The notes beneath the pieces are model-generated. The model did no database searches, was not told the origin of the DNA, and saw nothing but the letters and a program-made list of their open reading frames with translations. The position numbers and the translations under genes are program-made. Shown here one piece after another: positions 59,601 to 64,000 of a stretch of DNA of 64,000 bases. Every line of letters begins with the position of its first letter. The first letter of the stretch is position 1. Source of the DNA: Cornus controversa. Lineage: Eukaryota > Streptophyta > Magnoliopsida > Cornales > Cornaceae. The stretch is taken from assembly GCA_026545225.1 (NCBI GenBank), contig CM048853.1:45400755-45464754 (forward strand), given 5' to 3'.

Positions 59601-62600
59601 CCAAGACTTGCCTATTAAGAAATTACCTAATAAGATACAACTCTATAATAGAAACCTATTCACAATAAGAATTTGAGCCCTACTAAGATATTACCTAATA
59701 AGATACAACTCTATAATAGAAACCTAATCACAATAAGAATTTGAGCCAACCTAACAAATCTCCCTCTTGGCAAATATTTTGACAAGTCTTCAATACACGA
59801 GACTCCCGTCTGCAAATCCACAAACGATCCATCCGCCTTTCAAACTCCAGTTACATAATTCGAATCAAGTATGAAACAATACTCCCCTTGATCCACACCG
59901 CAAATGTATTCATGCAGCTGTATCAAGTCAACACCATCAAGTGACTTTGGAAGGGGGCTTCGATGCAACCCTTCTTCAAGCAGGAACTTTCATCTCACCC
60001 TCCTCTGTCCGGAAACGTGCAACCCGTGTCTTCGATAAATCAAACAAAACATGTCTTAAGATCTTGTTACCTTGTGCACCCCGTTTCTTATCCACAATCG
60101 AAGTTTGAGTGCCATTGGCACTCCCCACCAAACGATACAAACCTGTACTCTGTTCTCTTCACATTAATACCATGTAGCCTTTGGTGATCTTCATGACTCC
60201 CCCTGTCATGGAGCACTTGCAGCTCATGGAGTCTAATCAGCTTAAGAAAATTAGATTACACTGCAACTTGGGTGCGTAAGCAACATCCCCCAAAGTGCGT
60301 TCCACCCCATCAAACATTTTGAACTTCACCGTTCCCACGCCCTCAACGGCACACTTGTTACCATTAGGCAATGTCAAAGAACTACCATTAAGTTCTTTAA
60401 ATGAATCAAAACATTCTTTCACGGAGCAAATATGGTTCGATGAACCCAAATCTAAAAACCACTCATGTTGAGTAAGAGTGTCACCTTTGGAAATTGTGAG
60501 AACATCACCAAAGTTATTATCACAAGTATATGTGGTAGATCCATTCCCAGAGCCGTTATCATCCTTCCGTTTTGCAAGTGGACAGTTCTTTCTAATGTGG
60601 CCCCACTCATGACATCTGTGGCACTGCTTATCCTTTTTTCCACCCCTTGATCTAGACCTGCTGTTATCACTAGATCCCTGGTTAGTTTGCCTTTCCCGAT
60701 TCTGCCAATGAGCAACCATAGCCGAACTTGAACTCTCATCAATGAGAGATTTTCTTTTGTCGTTGGACAAGAGAGTCGACTCAACTTCCTCCATCTTTAG
60801 CGTATCCTTGCCATACAAGACGGTAGTCACTATGTTCTCATAGGAATCTGAAAGTGAAGTAAGGAGTAATAGGGCTTTGTCTTCTTCTTCAATTTTCACA
60901 TTGACCTTTTCAAGTTGATCAACAATTCTATGAAATTCATTCATGTGCTTCAAGAGGTTTCCGCCTTCCTTCATCTTTAGCGTGTACAAATCCCGCTTTA
61001 GATTAAGTTTAGTTGTGAGACTTTTCGCTAGATAGAGCTTATCTAGCTTCTCCTACAATTTCGGCGCTGAATCCTCTCCATTAACATTGTTAATGATGTT
61101 ATTCCCAATACAGAGTCGAATAGTGCTAACACACCTTGACTCTATATCCTGCCAATCATCAACTGACATTTTATTGGCTTTCCATCCTTCCTTTTCAACG
61201 CCTGCACTAAGCCTTGTTGAACTAGGATGTCCTTCACCCTCTCTTGTCATAGGGTGAAGCTATCCTTACCATCAAATCTCTCCACCTTGTATTGTGTAGC
61301 AATATTACCGGCCATGATTGTCACAAGTGCCCAAGACGAATAACACTCGTATTATGAAGGAAAATCTAGACAAGCCTTTTATCAAACACCTTGTGTGTAC
61401 CTTGAAGCTCTGATACCAGTTTGTTGAGAAATAAGCCCCCAATCACGAACCACCAAATGTTACAATGTGATGATAAGTAAACAAGTACGAAAAAATTTGC
61501 AAGAACACATCAAGAATTATACGTGGTTTGGCTAAACAAGCCTACGTCCACGGAGAGCCCGATTTCACTATATAGATGGTAACAGTACAAGTAGATAGAT
61601 TGTATCAAGAGCATGCTTAACTCTCAACCCTTAACCCTTATACACCCAATCTCACTCAAAAGGAAATCACAAATTCTAAACAAGAATTCTCTCTCTAAGT
61701 GTCCTCTCAAAAACAATGAGAGTGTTGCATCTTCTCTTCTCACTCATCTCAACCTATAACATAGGTAACCATTTATAGAGCCCAAAACCTAATTCCTTGG
61801 TGGATTAGGATTACAATTTCTTAGAGCCCAAGACTTGCCTAACAAGTACTTTTCTTCCTTGAGACCAAGACTTGCCTACTAAGAAATTACCTAATAAAAT
61901 ACAACTCTATAATAGAAACCTAATCACAATAGGAATATGAGCCAACCTAACAAATATGATTAATTCCTTTGCAGTAAGAAGTATTGTGTAGCTACCAGTG
62001 AATTTGTATCTCATTGTGTCAACATCTAAAATAAGAAGAGTGTGAGGTTCAGCTTCCTTCTCCCCACCTTTTAGCGTTCTGGGCCATGAAAAAAATAAAG
62101 CAACCTGAAAAAAAAAAAAGAAGAGAAGAATTTGGGCCATGTTTCCCGAGAGGGGCTTCCTTCTCTCGCTAGCAGTCTTCTACTTCTAGTCGACTGTTCT
62201 ACGAAGGGCTTCCCTACTTCGCTCATAGTGTGGTGTGAAAGACAATTAGTTGAATGGGTAGTCCATATGGATGATTTACAGTCAAATGCTATGTGAATTG
62301 AGGGTGGTCTGATTTTCCTTGGAAAGAGATTTGGAACTTCGAATGCATGCGAGTTCCCTTCTTTAGTTGGAAAGTAACGTGGGAACCTAACTTAAACGTT
62401 GACAACCTTAGATTGAGGAAGTATGTTTATTTTAACTAGTGTTGCATACTTCCATTGTGAGGGAGTTCTGGGTCCTTCTCTTTCGCTCTGAGTTGTTGCT
62501 TGGGTCATAATCAGGGTCAGCGAGGGATTTTGCTAGAAAGGGGTTGTGTTTGAAAAAGAAGGGCTAGAAATTTTGGAGATAGCCTTGCGGGCTATTATGT

Positions 62601-63844
62601 GGAGTATCTAGAAGGAAAGGAATAAGTTAGCTTTTGAGCTGGCTGGAGTTCGTGATGCAGAAGTTGAAGTTCTTGATGTTTGGTTTTTTGTTCTTTTAGC
62701 ATAGAGAGGGGGCTCTGATGTCTATAGATTCTTTTGTGGAATTTTTGGTTGAGATGATAATCTATTCTGTTTTAGGTTTATATTTCCTGTGTACATGAGT
62801 TGCGCCTGTTTTTGGTGCATTTTTAATAAAATTTTAAATTATGAAGAAAACAATATAACAAAAGGTCTAGGATCATGCTTTTTTGGGTAATTTTGAAGCT
62901 GATTTTGATGATATATAAGAGAGCTCGGATCGAATCAGTATTGATCATATGCTTAAATACTGGAGAATTTTATGTCTTTTTTACTGGACACAATAAGATT
63001 TAAGTTGCATGTGGCCTCCATCCAAAAGAAGCATATAGTACAAACATCATGTGTTAGGGGGTGAACCAATAAAGGGTGAAAATTTAAAAATGATGAACAA
63101 TAGCAATGAATGTTGTAACTATATTACTCTGTGAGTGACTAAAAAAATTAACTTCATATGTAAATAAGGAAATGATAACTTGTTGGTACAACCTGACAAG
63201 ACAGCGGCCTAATTGGTGGTGAAACACTGAAGCAGGTTGGTGAGGAGATGAAATAAGGTGGGAGAATTTGTATATAAGATAGAGGACCTGTAAAATGCAG
63301 AAGTATTTTGTTCACCTGTGAAAGCCTTTTTTAACGTGAAGTAGTTATTTATTTTTTTTTGGCAAATAGTGCTCACCCAACCACTGTGTCCCTTTGGGGA
63401 GTTGAATACTCAACCTTCCACTTTAGAAGGTGGGGAGATACCACTATGCTACACCCTTGGTGGTATGAGAATTAATCATGTAAAAGAACCAACTTTTTTT
63501 AATTATTTAAATTTACAACAGTTAGATCTACGTTTTGTTAGGTTGAAACATGTTATTTTTCATATGGCCTTCTTAGAGGAAATAGGGGAGAAATAAGAAG
63601 GTATATCCAAGACTGCTTAGAAAATTGCTTTTACTTTCCATTTTTTTTTTTAAAATTTAATGATGATCTAGTTTTTAGCTTCATCACACAATTTTTATGA
63701 ATTAAACATTTGTTTTATCAGTTGGTGCCAGCAGTCACAGAGCTCGTGATTGCAGAATTGATGTACCTGCAATGGATGGATCCCAAAGAGCCAATATATC
63801 TTTATATAAATTCTACCGGAACGACTCGTGATGATGGTGAAACA
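56311..63844 (+). CDS. CLPR3: Plastid Clp protease subunit ClpR3, 5' part (runs off the window)
   Basis: Three exons are in the window: 56311-56598, 57342-57443 and 63722-63844, joining in frame to 171 residues; a GT donor follows at 63845 and later exons lie beyond the right edge. Residues 1 to about 40 are Ser/Arg-rich like a chloroplast transit peptide. Then come KIPMHPVNPKDPFLSKLAS, PPYLDLFESPKLMATPAQ, VERSVSYNEHRPRRPPPDLP, GRIVYIGMP and YLQWMDPKEPIYLYINSTGT, matching Arabidopsis ClpR3 closely. ClpR proteins are ClpP relatives lacking the catalytic triad; ClpR3 sits in the R ring of the stromal Clp core, which degrades proteins unfolded by ClpC. Intron 2 is 6.3 kb and full of transposon sequence in both orientations. 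The gene start is the first of two close in-frame ATGs. Confidence 0.95.
56622..56666. repeat. (TA)n microsatellite in CLPR3 intron 1
   Basis: About 22 TA units starting some 25 bp after the exon 1 donor. Confidence 0.95.
56915..57085 (-). mobile_element. tRNA-derived SINE, family S copy 3, in CLPR3 intron 1
   Basis: On the minus strand an A-box-like TAGCCTAGTCG is followed about 40 bases later by a B box GTTCGAATCCC, the internal Pol III promoter of a tRNA. The body (GAATTTTTCCGGTAATTGCC, later GGTGCTCTAAGAGCCCCGAC) matches two older copies at 31370 and 34441. Confidence 0.8.
57622..57822 (+). repeat. ~105-bp tandem duplication in CLPR3 intron 2
   Basis: Two adjacent units share GACAAGCC(T/A)AGTTTTGATT, ACATTGTAGAAAACATAAGT and CTATAAATATTTCCATGAGC with few differences. 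Confidence 0.9.
57823..59152. other. CLPR3 intron 2, left part
   Basis: No gene. Segments near 58390-58450 and 58825-58890 share weakly similar text (TGATTGATGTTGGGGAATCA with TGATTGATTACGGGGGATCA), which suggests an old duplicated element. Confidence 0.45.
59158..61952 (-). mobile_element. Non-autonomous Ty1/copia retrotransposon in CLPR3 intron 2
   Basis: Two LTRs (59158-59756 and 61422-61952) start TGTTGAGAAATAAGC and end CCAACCTAACA on the plus strand. They are highly similar; the left one is longer by a 68-bp tandem duplication. On the minus strand the primer site TGGTATCAGAGC (61408-61419, tRNA-iMet) follows the right LTR and a purine tract (AAGAGGGAG) precedes the left LTR. Flanks GATAT and AATAT form a target duplication with one change. 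The internal region is 1.67 kb and holds only gag and the start of pol, so integrase, reverse transcriptase and RNase H are missing. It opposes CLPR3 transcription. Confidence 0.95.
60010..61315 (-). pseudogene. Copia gag and partial protease/pre-integrase region
   Basis: Starts with ATG at 61315 (MAGNIATQYKVERFDGKDS), then an in-frame stop at 61247-61249 where the family has tryptophan, a frameshift, and another stop near 61052. The longest intact part (60989-60237) has the gag UBN2 region, a CCHC zinc knuckle CHRCHEWGHIRKNC and the protease start WFLDLGSSNHIC, where the usual active-site Asp-Ser-Gly reads Asp-Leu-Gly. Downstream GVMKITKGYMVL marks the pre-integrase region, then the frame is lost. 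It cannot drive its own movement. Confidence 0.88.
61953..62239. other. CLPR3 intron 2, between copia and LINE
   Basis: No gene or element with clear ends was recognised. Confidence 0.45.
62240..62850 (+). pseudogene. LINE (L1-type) 3' end fragment
   Basis: A frame from about 62323 reads FPWKEIWNFECMRVPFFSWK and LNVDNLRLRKYV, matching the zinc-binding region after the reverse transcriptase of plant L1 LINEs. After frameshifts, LEILEIALRAIMWSI, a stop codon and KERNKLAFE follow, matching the family WxIWxERN end with its tryptophan lost. A 3' UTR-like tail with AATAAAATTTT ends near 62845. It is 5'-truncated, as is usual for LINE insertions. Confidence 0.75.
63345..63465 (-). mobile_element. 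tRNA-derived SINE in CLPR3 intron 2
   Basis: On the minus strand TAGCATAGTGG is a perfect A box and GGTTGAGTATTCAACTCC a weak B box, about 35 bases apart. The plus-strand T-run at 63350-63360 would be the poly(A) tail. It differs from family S. Confidence 0.7.
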
Positions 63845-64000
63845 GTGAGCCTTCCACTAATTCTATGAATTGTGCCTACTTCATGGGTTCCGTTATTAAC
63901 AATGTCATATTTCATATTCAAATGCTGTTCATATTTAGTTTAAAAGATGCTTATAGTTTCATTATAAAGCTCTGCATCCTTCTCTGATCCAATGCTATAT

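Noticed and set aside
1..64000. A new multi-gene biological system
   Set aside because: The intact genes are unrelated housekeeping or signalling genes in mixed orientation, separated by transposons; no shared regulation or gene cluster logic is visible.

Overview
This is an AT-rich window from a plant nuclear genome, most likely a eudicot. Genes carry GT-AG introns, long (TA)n runs are common, and about half of the window is old transposon sequence. The species cannot be told from the sequence. No bacterial or organellar features, CRISPR arrays or rRNA genes were seen. All exon maps below are read by eye from reading frame, splice sites and remembered family sequences.

Six loci look intact: a heavy-metal-associated isoprenylated plant protein (HIPP, 121-1775, +); a PCC13-62-type desiccation-related ferritin-like protein (18748-20091, -); ribosomal protein eS21 (RPS21, 22832-24856, -); the checkpoint clamp subunit RAD9 (32542-37842, +); a RALF signalling peptide (49139-49510, +); and the 5' part of plastid CLPR3 (56311 to the right edge, +). 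Broken loci are two further PCC13-62 copies (10688-11408 and 14551-15321, +), a GDSL lipase N-terminal fragment (17135-17413), a copia gag remnant and a LINE 3' end.

By region: 1-8.6 kb holds the HIPP gene and a hAT element sitting in one copy of a local duplication. 8.6-20.6 kb is a PCC13-62 duplication cluster: two decayed direct copies and one intact inverted copy, mixed with hairpin-forming repeats. 20.6-32 kb holds RPS21, a TRIM retroelement and small elements. 32-38 kb is RAD9. 38-48.6 kb is a transposon-dense block (three hAT elements, one with a nested 1.4-kb solo LTR, and a PIF-like MITE). 49 kb is RALF. 51.7-55.7 kb has another hAT element and a ~930-bp palindrome. From 56.3 kb CLPR3 runs off the window; its 6.3-kb second intron holds a copia element, a LINE tail, a SINE and tandem duplications.

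The genes are functionally unrelated and do not form a pathway. The most notable signals are structural: several insertions can be dated and bounded because an unoccupied paralogous copy of the target lies nearby, and there are at least three hairpin-forming inverted repeats. I do not see convincing evidence of an undescribed multi-gene system.
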